Shown here in pieces: positions 43,988 to 52,048 of a stretch of 64,000 bases of DNA; the stretch's first letter is position 1, and each line of letters begins with the position of its first letter. The position numbers and the translations under genes are program-made. The notes beneath the pieces are model-generated. The model saw only the letters and a program-made list of their open reading frames with translations. It was not told the origin of the DNA and did not search any database. Source of the DNA: Vibrio sp. 10N.286.49.B1 (GTDB lineage: Bacteria > Pseudomonadota > Gammaproteobacteria > Enterobacterales > Vibrionaceae); assembly GCF_002873335.1 (NCBI RefSeq), contig NZ_MCUW01000012.1, forward strand, positions 348,840 through 412,839, written 5' to 3'.

Positions 43988-45755
43988 TTTTGTTCTCCTC
44001 ACTCTGTGCATCTGCACTATTTGCAAGCACATCTTCAATACGCTGTTTCACATACGAACCTGGAGCATCGAGTTCGCCAACTAACGTTCTTGGCTCCAAC
44101 TTCTCTGAGAAATTACGCTCATCAAGCCATTCTTGCCAATGAGGCCACCACGAGCCGGTATTTTTCTTCGCTTTCTCTAACCAGGTATCCGCGTCAGTTT
44201 TCACATTTGGATTGGTCCAAAAGCCATACTTGGTTGAATTGGCATGATTCATTGGGCCGGCAATGTGGCCACTTTCCGCTAAAACGAACGTGCTCTGCCC
44301 ACCCAATAATTCGGTGCCCTTGTACGTCCCTTTCCAGAGCGCAATATGATCTTCAATCGCAGAGAGGAAATAAATCGACGACTTAACCTTACTCAAATCG
44401 ATGCCTACTCCATCAATTTCGATAGCATTAGGTTGGCTAAGCTTATTTTCCAGATAAAATTGGCGAAGCATTTGATTATGGCACGCAGCTGGGACATTCG
44501 TGTTATCACAGTTCCAATGCAGTAGATCAAAAGCGACAGGCTTCTCACCTTTTAGGTAGTTCGTGACATAGTAATTCCAGTACAAGCTATTTTCACGCAG
44601 CAAGCTAAATGATACCGCCATCTGTCTGCCATCCATATAACCCCTCATAGAGTTTTGCGATTCAATCGCAGAGATCATGGCGTCATTGATGAAGATGCCC
44701 AGTTCACCGGGTTGCTTGAAATCTAAAATCGTGGTCAGTAACGTAGCGGATTTAATGCGTTGCTTGCGTTTTTTACCCGCCATGTATGCCATGGTTGCCG
44801 TCAGTAAAGTTCCGCCAATACAATAACCTAAACCATTAACTTCTCGCTCACCTGTCACTGATTCAATCGCATCGAGAGCAGGGATGAGCCCGTCTGTAAC
44901 ATAAGTGCCAAAATCCGATTCGCTGTAGCTTTCGTCTGGATTTATCCAGGACACCATAAAGACGGTATGACCTTGGTCAACCAACCACTTCACGAACGAG
45001 CGTTTTTCGCTCAAGTCCATAATGTAATACTTGTTCACGAAAGGTGGAACAATCATCAATGGTCGTTTATACACCTTTTCGGTTGTCGGCTGATACTGTA
45101 TCAACTCGAACATGTGATTTTTAAAAACCACTTTCCCAGGTGTCGCCGCAATGTTCTCACCAAGCGTAAATGCTTCGGCATCGGTCATACGAATGTTCAA
45201 CATATCGACACTTCGCGTCATATCTTCTTGGAGTTGCTCTAGACCTTTAATCAAGTTAGAGCCATTTGATTCCAGTGTTAACTTCATGATTTCCGGGTTT
45301 GTCGTCACAAAGTTACTTGGCGACATCGCATTCAAAAATTGACGAGAGAAAAACTCGAGACGCTCTTTTGCATCTGGATCAAGATCGTCAGTATCATCAA
45401 TGGTTTTTTGAACGGACTCGCACACTAATTTGTAGCTTTCTTTGATATAGTGATACAGCGGATTTGAAGCCCAACTTTCATCTTTAAATCGCGGGTCCTT
45501 TTCCGGTGCATTCGGGCTACCAGCGCCTAAGATACAGTCATTAAAGAGATTGATTTGTTGGTTCCACCAATTCATCTGCTGCTCTAATACCGTTGTCGGG
45601 TTATTGGTCACTGAATGCGCCAATGCACTCCAATCTTCAACTTGTGATTTAAAGATTGTCGATTGAGTCGGCTTTTGGAAGGCACCGAGCCAGCTTTCAC
45701 TTGCCTGAAAGTAACTGTTTATAATGTCTTGAAAGGGTGGTTTATTGTTCATCAT
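43977..45755 (-). CDS. phaC: Class I poly(3-hydroxyalkanoate) synthase
   Basis: PHA polymerase of 592 residues, acting on the granule surface. Lipase-like box GYCIGG with nucleophile C312, catalytic D469 (SAIEDHIALW) and H497 (ESGHIAG). The N-terminal segment MMNNKPPFQDIINSYFQASESW and FVNKYYIMDL in the core are as in class I enzymes using C3-C5 monomers. It lies between phaP and phaJ on the minus strand; no PhaE or PhaR partner is present, as expected for class I. Probably co-transcribed with phaP. Confidence 0.92.
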   Translation of the reverse strand: MMNNKPPFQDIINSYFQASESWLGAFQKPTQSTIFKSQVEDWSALAHSVTNNPTTVLEQQMNWWNQQINLFNDCILGAGSPNAPEKDPRFKDESWASNPLYHYIKESYKLVCESVQKTIDDTDDLDPDAKERLEFFSRQFLNAMSPSNFVTTNPEIMKLTLESNGSNLIKGLEQLQEDMTRSVDMLNIRMTDAEAFTLGENIAATPGKVVFKNHMFELIQYQPTTEKVYKRPLMIVPPFVNKYYIMDLSEKRSFVKWLVDQGHTVFMVSWINPDESYSESDFGTYVTDGLIPALDAIESVTGEREVNGLGYCIGGTLLTATMAYMAGKKRKQRIKSATLLTTILDFKQPGELGIFINDAMISAIESQNSMRGYMDGRQMAVSFSLLRENSLYWNYYVTNYLKGEKPVAFDLLHWNCDNTNVPAACHNQMLRQFYLENKLSQPNAIEIDGVGIDLSKVKSSIYFLSAIEDHIALWKGTYKGTELLGGQSTFVLAESGHIAGPMNHANSTKYGFWTNPNVKTDADTWLEKAKKNTGSWWPHWQEWLDERNFSEKLEPRTLVGELDAPGSYVKQRIEDVLANSADAQSEENKNVA

Positions 45756-45851
45756 CTCATCCCTGTACTGTGAATGAAGTCGCGGTCATCGTTAATCAGC
45801 AATAAGCGAACTAGCAAGCTCATTGACTAACAAAAGTGACCGCCTTTAGTC

Positions 45852-46202
45852 TTATTTGCTTTTTGCGGTGTTGATTGTAGTCGCTGAAATTTCATCAACA
45901 GCGGCTTTAAACTCATTACCGATTTCGCTAAGTTTTTGACCATCTTCAAGCAAGCGCTGGCTCACTTTAGTCATGATTTCAAGCTGTTTACTACCGTGAT
46001 TAGCAAGGTCTTGCGGCTGCTTAATCGCAACTAGGCTTTGCAAGTTTTCGTTTGAAAGCTCGCTGTACGCTGTGAGTGTTTCTAGTTGCATTTTCGACAA
46101 CGTTTCCATGTTTTTGGCAACCAGTGAGCCAAAGTTTGCGAATGGATTAATGACGGTTTGTAGTTGTGCGTTTACTGCTTCGAATGCTGCTTGGTTAGAC
46201 AT
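45852..46202 (-). CDS. phaP: Phasin family protein
   Basis: About 116 residues, helical, PHA-granule surface protein: SNQAAFEAVNAQLQTVINPFANFGSLVAKNMETLSKMQLETLTAYSELSNENLQSLVAIKQPQDL is the phasin fold. The start at 46202 has AAGGA 7 bases upstream; the frame above it is not supported. It is the first gene of phaP-phaC-phaJ, 96 bases before phaC. A PsrA-type palindrome sits 86-109 bases before its ATG. Confidence 0.87.
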   Translation of the reverse strand: MSNQAAFEAVNAQLQTVINPFANFGSLVAKNMETLSKMQLETLTAYSELSNENLQSLVAIKQPQDLANHGSKQLEIMTKVSQRLLEDGQKLSEIGNEFKAAVDEISATTINTAKSK

Positions 46203-46287
46203 AGTATGTTCCTTTTTTAATATGGCCCGAGGCGTACCTGCGAAGCTCCAAATGACTTTATTAATGTTCATTGATCTAAATCAACGA

Positions 46288-46311
46288 ATATTCAAACAAG
46301 CGTTTGAATAT
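46288..46311. promoter_or_regulatory. PsrA-type palindrome upstream of phaP
   Basis: ATATTCAAAC (46288-46297) and GTTTGAATAT (46302-46311) are perfect 10-base arms around AAGC. The core CAAAC-N4-GTTTG is the PsrA consensus known from Pseudomonas. Confidence 0.75.
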
Positions 46312-46941
46312 GGCCATTCTGTACAAAGCATTTTGTTTTGTCACCACAAATAATTGTCATGAAATAATGGAGTAAATACAGAAATCGTAAACTTCCGTTT
46401 GAAATAATAATCATCCCATCAGATTGATGCATGGCTAACAAGGGGTTAAGTATGAACTTGGTAGCATTTCATGTTTGAATATTTATATATGCAACTGATA
46501 GGGATGTTTTAAAAATAAAACATTGATCACAAATTAATATGTACCGCTAATTATTTCTCATAACTTATATATATTAATCGCAACTCAACATATATAAAAA
46601 CTCAATACCAAATCCATCAATACATTCGAAATACATATAGCTAGGTGCCACTACATAAATTATACACATGACTGTTTCGCGTAAAATACAAGCCATACAG
46701 TCTGGTTATTATTCAATCGACAATTAAAAAAACAATGTATGAAAAATCAAAGAGAACAATATAACTCATTGTTTATATTGGGTAATTTTAATTTCATATA
46801 AATAAGTCAATTTAATTTAAAAATAATTCACAGGTAAAAATACTTATGTTTCATATAGTTAATCGTTAAATAAAACCGCTACCGCTTGTTAAATTTAAAA
46901 ACATGATGTTAATCACTTGTTGTGTTAATTTTTAACCGATA
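46312..46941. other. AT-rich gap between phaP and psrA
   Basis: 630 bases, visibly very AT-rich, without a credible gene. It must hold both divergent promoters. No repeat other than the two PsrA-type sites was found. Confidence 0.6.
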
Positions 46942-46964
46942 GTATTAAAACAAGTGTTTAATAC
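46942..46964. promoter_or_regulatory. PsrA-type palindrome upstream of psrA
   Basis: GTATTAAAAC and TGTTTAATAC pair at 9 of 10 positions around AAG. It shares AAACAAG-GTTT with the phaP site and lies 16 bases before the psrA start codon, a position expected for autorepression. Confidence 0.65.
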
Positions 46965-46979
46965 AGGTGCTTTAATCGC

Positions 46980-47627
46980 ATGGAATATAAAACAGAAACC
47001 AGAGATAAAATTTTAGATGTTGCTGAGGCTTTATTTACTGAACATGGATATAAAGGAACATCATTACGTACTCTAACCAGTAAGGCTAAAGTCAACGTGG
47101 CTTCAGTTAACTACCATTTTGGTGATAAAAAGAGTTTGATCCGTCAATTACTTAATCGCTACTTAAGCGAATTGATGCCAGCGATTAACGAGTCGCTGCT
47201 CTGTTTAAATCAAAGGGAAAGCTACAACCTTGATGATGTATTCCATGCAATTAAGGCACCGTTGTGTTCACTAAATAATATCAAGGCTAACGGTATGAAC
47301 CGCTTCTTATTGCTCCTGAGTAAAGGCTATTCAGATATTCAAGGACACTTACGTTGGTTCATTTTAACTCGATATAAAAGCACCTTAGACCTTTTTGTCG
47401 AATCCGTTCGTTCGTGTTGCGACGACATTGATGACGCTGAGTTATTTTGGCGCCTTCATTTTTCTCTGGGTACCTTTATTTTTGCTATCGGTTCGAGCAA
47501 GGCGCTCACCGAAATTGCATCCAGTACATTTGATCAACACGACGCGGATGTTGAAGCCATCATCGATCGTCTCATCCCTTATCTGTCTGCTGGTGTTTTA
47601 GCGCCGCCCAATTTGGGGAAGCTCTAA
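46980..47627 (+). CDS. psrA: TetR-family regulator PsrA
   Basis: Regulator of 215 residues. The HTH (ILDVAEALFTEHGYKGTSLRTLTSKAKVNVASVNYHFGDKKSLIRQLLNRYL) and the ligand domain (QGHLRWFILTRYKSTLDLFVESV, ELFWRLHFSLGTFIFAIGSSKALTEIA, IDRLIPYLSAGV) match Pseudomonas PsrA, a long-chain fatty-acid sensor. AGGTG 10 bases before the ATG. It sits immediately before fadE (152 bases), and copies of its binding motif precede itself and phaP. It probably represses phasin/PHA and fatty-acid degradation genes until acyl ligands are bound. Confidence 0.85.
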   Translation: MEYKTETRDKILDVAEALFTEHGYKGTSLRTLTSKAKVNVASVNYHFGDKKSLIRQLLNRYLSELMPAINESLLCLNQRESYNLDDVFHAIKAPLCSLNNIKANGMNRFLLLLSKGYSDIQGHLRWFILTRYKSTLDLFVESVRSCCDDIDDAELFWRLHFSLGTFIFAIGSSKALTEIASSTFDQHDADVEAIIDRLIPYLSAGVLAPPNLGKL

Positions 47628-47779
47628 ATGCACTCAACATACACATTCACTTTACACCAATGTGCATCAAACCGTGCTCTTTTTTTAAGCCCCGGTGCAC
47701 CTTTAACCTCCTGCGCTAGCGCATACACATTCGCCTTAGTCATAAACAATGACTCAATTGAACACAAGGAACAGTACTT

Positions 47780-50062
47780 ATGAGTTTCATCAGCCAAAAA
47801 TTAATCAGTGAACCTGCATTTAGCTTGTTTAAAAAAGTACTTCCACCCCTTTCCGCTACCGAAAGAGAGGCAATGGAAGCGGGCAGCGTATGGTGGGATG
47901 GTGAACTATTTTCTGGTAACCCTGATTTCTCGACCCTTCATCAGTATCCAAAACCGACACTGACGCAAGAAGAACAATCATTCATCGATAACGAGCTTGA
48001 AACACTACTGTCGATGCTTGATGATCATAAAATGGTCAAAGAAGATCGCGATCTTCCGGCCGAAGTATGGGCGTATCTGCGAAAAGAGCGATTCTTCTCT
48101 CTCATTATTTCTAAAGACTATGGCGGCCGTCATTTTTCCGCGCTGGCTAACTCGACCATCGTATCTAAGATTGCATCGCGTAGTATGAATGCCGCGATTA
48201 CCGTTATGGTTCCCAACTCACTTGGGCCAGGCGAACTCCTGTCTCATTACGGTACACAAGAACAAAAAGATTATTGGTTACCACGCCTTGCCAACGGCAC
48301 GGATACACCTTGCTTCGCACTAACGGGCCCAGAAGCGGGCTCTGACGCTGGTGGCATTCCGGATACTGGCACGGTTTGCTACGGCATGCACGAAGGTCAA
48401 GAAGTACTCGGTATTCGCCTAAGCTGGAATAAACGCTATATCACATTGGCGCCTGTTGCGACGGTCCTGGGGCTCGCGTTTAAGCTGCAAGACCCAGACC
48501 TGCTATTGGGTGATAAAAAGAACATTGGTATTACCTGTGCGTTAATTCCAACTGACCACGATGGCGTAATCATTGGGGAGCGTCATGACCCGATGCACCT
48601 TGCGTTCATGAACGGTACTATTCGCGGTAACGATGTATTCATCCCGATGGACTGGCTCATTGGTGGTGCAAACTACGCCGGTCGCGGCTGGAGAATGTTA
48701 GTAGAATGTCTATCAGCAGGGCGTGGCATCTCACTTCCGGCACTTGGCACAGCCGTTGGTCATTTGACAGCGCGAACAACCGGTGCTTATGCTTATGTGC
48801 GTAAACAGTTCGGGATGTCGATTGGTAAATTTGAAGGTGTCGCAGAGGCAATGGGTCGCATCGGCGGTATGACATACCTTCTTGAAGCCAACCGCACCCT
48901 GACTACGACATCATTAGATATGGGTGAAACCCCAGGAATCGTTACCGCCATTGCGAAATACCACATGACGGAAATCTCACGAACTATCCTAAATGACTCA
49001 ATGGATATCCATGCTGGCCGCGCTATTCAATGTGGTCCAATGAATTATCTCGCTTCCCCATATATGTTCATGCCAGTCTCTATTACTGTAGAGGGAGCGA
49101 ATATACTCACACGTAACCTTATGATCTTTGGTCAAGGGGCAACACGTTGTCATCCTTATGTCTTACAAGAGATGGAAGCGGCGGCCAACCCTAACCACGA
49201 AGAAGGTGTAAAAGCTTTCGATAACTTGTTGTTCAAGCACATCGGCCATGCCACGAAAAACTCCATAGGCGGTTTGTTTGCTGCCCTGACTGGCTCCGCA
49301 TTTACGTCTTCTCCTGTTAGCGGTGAAACGGCACGTCATTATAAGAGCTTAAAGCGTTTAAGTAAGGCATTAGCAGTGAGTGCTGACTTTGCAATGCTCA
49401 CTCTTGGCGGGCAACTAAAGCGTAAAGAGTTGATTTCAGCTCGATTAGGCGATGGTTTGGCGTACCTGTACTTGGTTTCAGCCGTACTGAAAAAATTCCA
49501 TGACGAGGGACAACCAGCCGCCGATCTTGATTATGTGCATTATGCCGCTGAGCATTGTTTCTACCACGCCGCTAAGTCGTTAAACGAAGCCTATCGCAAT
49601 TTCCCAAGCGGGTTTGCCGGAAAAACACTGAAGGCGCTGCTGTTTCCAATTGGCAATCACTTCAAACAACCGGCTGACAGCCTAAGTCTTAAGATTGCTG
49701 AAAAGCTGATGATCCCTGGGGAAGACCGTGATCGTCTAACGCACCTTTGCTATATCGGAGAACATGAAGATGACAACGTCGGTATTATGGAACGAGCATT
49801 CATCGCGATGTATAACATAAGAGATCTCGAAGCAAAGCTCTTTAAAGGTGTTAAAGCAGGGAAAGTGGCGAAAAAAGGATTACTTTTCGATCGACTACAG
49901 CAAGCATTAGAAGCCGACGTTTTGACACAAGAAGAAGTGGATAAGATCGTTGCCGCTGATACACTGCGTTATCGTGCTATTCAGGTCGACCACTTTAGCC
50001 ATGATATGAAGCAAACCCTGACCAATGAACCTGATTCGCAGGACCTGACTCGTGTCGCATAA
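47780..50062 (+). CDS. fadE: Acyl-CoA dehydrogenase FadE
   Basis: FAD enzyme for the first step of beta-oxidation, 760 residues, typical for the long FadE of gammaproteobacteria. Core: SLIISKDYGGRHFSALANSTIVSKIASRSM, CFALTGPEAGSDAGGIPDTGTV (FAD binding loop), YAYVRKQFGMSIGKFEGVAEAMGRIGG, and DIHAGRAIQCGPMNYLASPYMFMPVSITVEGANILTRNLMIFGQGA. The C-terminal 230 residues are the DUF1974 part. AGGA 9 bases before the ATG. It follows psrA on the same strand and may be co-transcribed or under PsrA control. Confidence 0.92.
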   Translation: MSFISQKLISEPAFSLFKKVLPPLSATEREAMEAGSVWWDGELFSGNPDFSTLHQYPKPTLTQEEQSFIDNELETLLSMLDDHKMVKEDRDLPAEVWAYLRKERFFSLIISKDYGGRHFSALANSTIVSKIASRSMNAAITVMVPNSLGPGELLSHYGTQEQKDYWLPRLANGTDTPCFALTGPEAGSDAGGIPDTGTVCYGMHEGQEVLGIRLSWNKRYITLAPVATVLGLAFKLQDPDLLLGDKKNIGITCALIPTDHDGVIIGERHDPMHLAFMNGTIRGNDVFIPMDWLIGGANYAGRGWRMLVECLSAGRGISLPALGTAVGHLTARTTGAYAYVRKQFGMSIGKFEGVAEAMGRIGGMTYLLEANRTLTTTSLDMGETPGIVTAIAKYHMTEISRTILNDSMDIHAGRAIQCGPMNYLASPYMFMPVSITVEGANILTRNLMIFGQGATRCHPYVLQEMEAAANPNHEEGVKAFDNLLFKHIGHATKNSIGGLFAALTGSAFTSSPVSGETARHYKSLKRLSKALAVSADFAMLTLGGQLKRKELISARLGDGLAYLYLVSAVLKKFHDEGQPAADLDYVHYAAEHCFYHAAKSLNEAYRNFPSGFAGKTLKALLFPIGNHFKQPADSLSLKIAEKLMIPGEDRDRLTHLCYIGEHEDDNVGIMERAFIAMYNIRDLEAKLFKGVKAGKVAKKGLLFDRLQQALEADVLTQEEVDKIVAADTLRYRAIQVDHFSHDMKQTLTNEPDSQDLTRVA

Positions 50063-50611
50063 TACCGGCGACTTTCTCATTCAATAGTAAAAGTTAACCG
50101 CCCCCCTACCCCGATGATGATTTTACATCTCATTGGGGTAATTTTACCCCTCAATTTAAACAAACATTCCCTGAGCAAATATCATTGTCATTTCACCTTT
50201 TTTGCCTCCTTCAAGCAAATTTCTATCTTTGAATCGCTCTATGCTAAATCAACGTAGTTTAAAAAATCATTGTCAAAATAGTGAAAACAAGGGTCACACC
50301 GACTCTCCAAGAGGAAAACAGTGAGTGGTAAGACCAGACTAAAATAATGAGTCGCGCCAATGCTTGCTCATTAGGTCCAGTACAAACATGCCCTCAACGT
50401 CTAAAATTTTTGCTTTTCACTGAACGTTTTGTGCTTACACTTAAATAGTCACTCGTCATTATGTCTAAATAATTTCTTCTTCTTATGTTATTTAGCAAAT
50501 AAATAAACAGTGCCGAGATATAACGAAATTCAAACAAAAAAATCATTCTAATAATAATTGTCTCCAAAACATGCAGTGAGACTCAGCGACTCAATAACCA
50601 AAGGAAGATTC
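50063..50611. other. Intergenic region after fadE
   Basis: 549 bases without a gene. TACCCCGATGA (50107-50117) pairs with TCATTGGGGTA (50130-50140), and GGGGTAA (50135-50141) with TTACCCC (50144-50150), giving two mutually exclusive hairpins right after fadE. The rest is AT-rich; a half PsrA-like motif (ATTCAAACAA, about 50528) lies before the next gene. Confidence 0.55.
50107..50150 (+). terminator. Terminator region after fadE
   Basis: Two overlapping hairpins as described for the surrounding gap; the first is followed by ATTTTA, a weak T-run. Confidence 0.55.
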
Positions 50612-51373
50612 ATGAATATTAAAGATTCTGTTGTCGTCATCACCGGTGGCGCACAAGGCCTTGGCTTTGCTACAGCGAACATGCTCTCTAAAGCAGGTGC
50701 ACACATTGCTATCATTGACAGCAATGAAGAACAACTGGTCTCTGCGGCTGCCGACCTTCAAGCAAACGGCACCAAAATAGGCACCTACTGCGCCAATATT
50801 ACCGATGAAGCTGCAACCATTAATGTCTTCAACGATATATTAAATGACTTTAACAAAGTCAATGTTTTGATTAATAACGCCGGTATATTGCGCGATGGTT
50901 TGATGATAAAAGCAAAAGACGGAGAAATATTAAACGAGATGTCGCTTGAACAATTTAATGCCGTGATTAATGTGAACCTAAGTGGCACATTTTTGTGCGG
51001 TAGAGAAGCTGCAAAAGCGATGATTCGCTCCAATCAACAAGGAGTGATTATCAATATTTCATCTGTCGCACGTGATGGCAATATGGGTCAAAGCAACTAC
51101 AGTGCTGCAAAAGCCGGCGTCGCATCATTGGCGATGGTTTGGGCAAAAGAACTCTCTCGCTATAACATCCGCGCCGCTGCTATTGCACCTGGGGCTTGCT
51201 ATAGCGCCATGACAGCGTCAATGAAACCTGAAGCACTGACTCGCCTCGAACAGATGGCACCGGTTAAGCGTCTTGGCCAAGACGTTGAAATAGCAAAGTC
51301 AGCGCAGTTCATCATTGAAAACGATTTTTACAACGGCAAGGTGCTGGCGGTTGATGGTGGGTTAGTGTTGTAA
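50612..51373 (+). CDS. SDR family oxidoreductase (FabG/HSD10-like)
   Basis: Short-chain dehydrogenase of 253 residues. TGGAQGLG cofactor motif near residue 10, Asp at the end of beta-2 (IIDSNEEQL) favouring NAD, NNAGILRDG, catalytic Ser in INISS, and SNYSAAKAG with the Tyr/Lys pair. Probably oxidises 3-hydroxyacyl-CoA or a related alcohol; NAD use and the fadE neighbourhood fit beta-oxidation better than fatty-acid synthesis. I start at the ATG at 50612 with AAGGAAG about 6 bases upstream; the frame above it is not supported. Confidence 0.83.
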   Translation: MNIKDSVVVITGGAQGLGFATANMLSKAGAHIAIIDSNEEQLVSAAADLQANGTKIGTYCANITDEAATINVFNDILNDFNKVNVLINNAGILRDGLMIKAKDGEILNEMSLEQFNAVINVNLSGTFLCGREAAKAMIRSNQQGVIINISSVARDGNMGQSNYSAAKAGVASLAMVWAKELSRYNIRAAAIAPGACYSAMTASMKPEALTRLEQMAPVKRLGQDVEIAKSAQFIIENDFYNGKVLAVDGGLVL

Positions 51374-51487
51374 TCGCTCCTTGTTTAGTAAAACCGCGAC
51401 TGGCTAAAAACTATTGAGCGAAGCGATCAGCGGAACAAGAACCCAGTATTTAATGTTTTTCCATCCAAAATCAGAAAACTTAGATTT

Positions 51488-51523
51488 AGCCTCCTGTACT
51501 TAGACTACAGGGGCTTTCTTTTA
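51488..51523 (+). terminator. Hairpin directly before the S30AE-like gene
   Basis: AGCCTCCTGTA (51488-51498, one bulge) and TACAGGGGCT (51506-51515), then TTTCTTTT. A good terminator for the SDR gene, yet it ends one base before the next ATG. Confidence 0.75.
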
Positions 51524-51524
51524 T

Positions 51525-51932
51525 ATGTACGATGGTTCAAAAACTCTTCACCTCAATAAACATGTATCAACGACACAAAACATCCCTGCTTCGTTAGAAA
51601 GTAAGTCGCTTATCCAAGCAGAAAATGTACAAATAAATCAACACTATCCCGACATATTGTCATCAAAATGTCACGTGGCGTTTCACACAGGATTCGAGGA
51701 TTTCGAAGTCGAATTAACAGTACATCTTGATAATCAGTCAATATTTATCATTCGAACTGACAGCGACGCAAATACTGCGATAGAAGACGCCTTTCAAGCG
51801 CTCACACACAAACTCACTCAGTATGATAATAGACAAAAAGTAAAACAGCGCCTTTTCAAGCATTGTCGCGCTCTATTTCAGCGACTAGGGTTGGCTCCGG
51901 TGTCTTCACCTATCAAGAGTACTCGATATTGA
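51525..51932 (+). CDS. S30AE-like (ribosome-hibernation type) protein, degenerate
   Basis: 135 residues. The segment PDILSSKCHVAFHTGFEDFEVELTVHLDNQSIFIIRTDSDANTAIEDAFQALTHKLTQYDNR resembles the beta-strand plus helix of the HPF/RaiA (S30AE) domain, but the first strand-helix is poor and the protein has an extra basic C-terminal tail. Relatives bind and protect idle ribosomes. The ATG at 51525 has no ribosome-binding site and abuts the upstream terminator hairpin, so translation may start later or expression may depend on the hairpin. Could be a divergent functional paralogue or a decaying gene. Confidence 0.55.
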   Translation: MYDGSKTLHLNKHVSTTQNIPASLESKSLIQAENVQINQHYPDILSSKCHVAFHTGFEDFEVELTVHLDNQSIFIIRTDSDANTAIEDAFQALTHKLTQYDNRQKVKQRLFKHCRALFQRLGLAPVSSPIKSTRY

Positions 51933-52048
51933 TGACTGAAAAGAGCATCGTTCATTCTTACTTGTTTGACGTGACGTTTTCGAACCGGGCGTCAGTGGCA
52001 ATCGATTGGCGTGATAGAAGACTCGAGCACTGAAAAAAACCGTTGGCG

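Noticed and set aside
43835..44386. 183-codon frame antisense to phaJ/phaC
   Set aside because: Opposite strand of two well-supported genes, His/Ser/Arg-rich, no domain.
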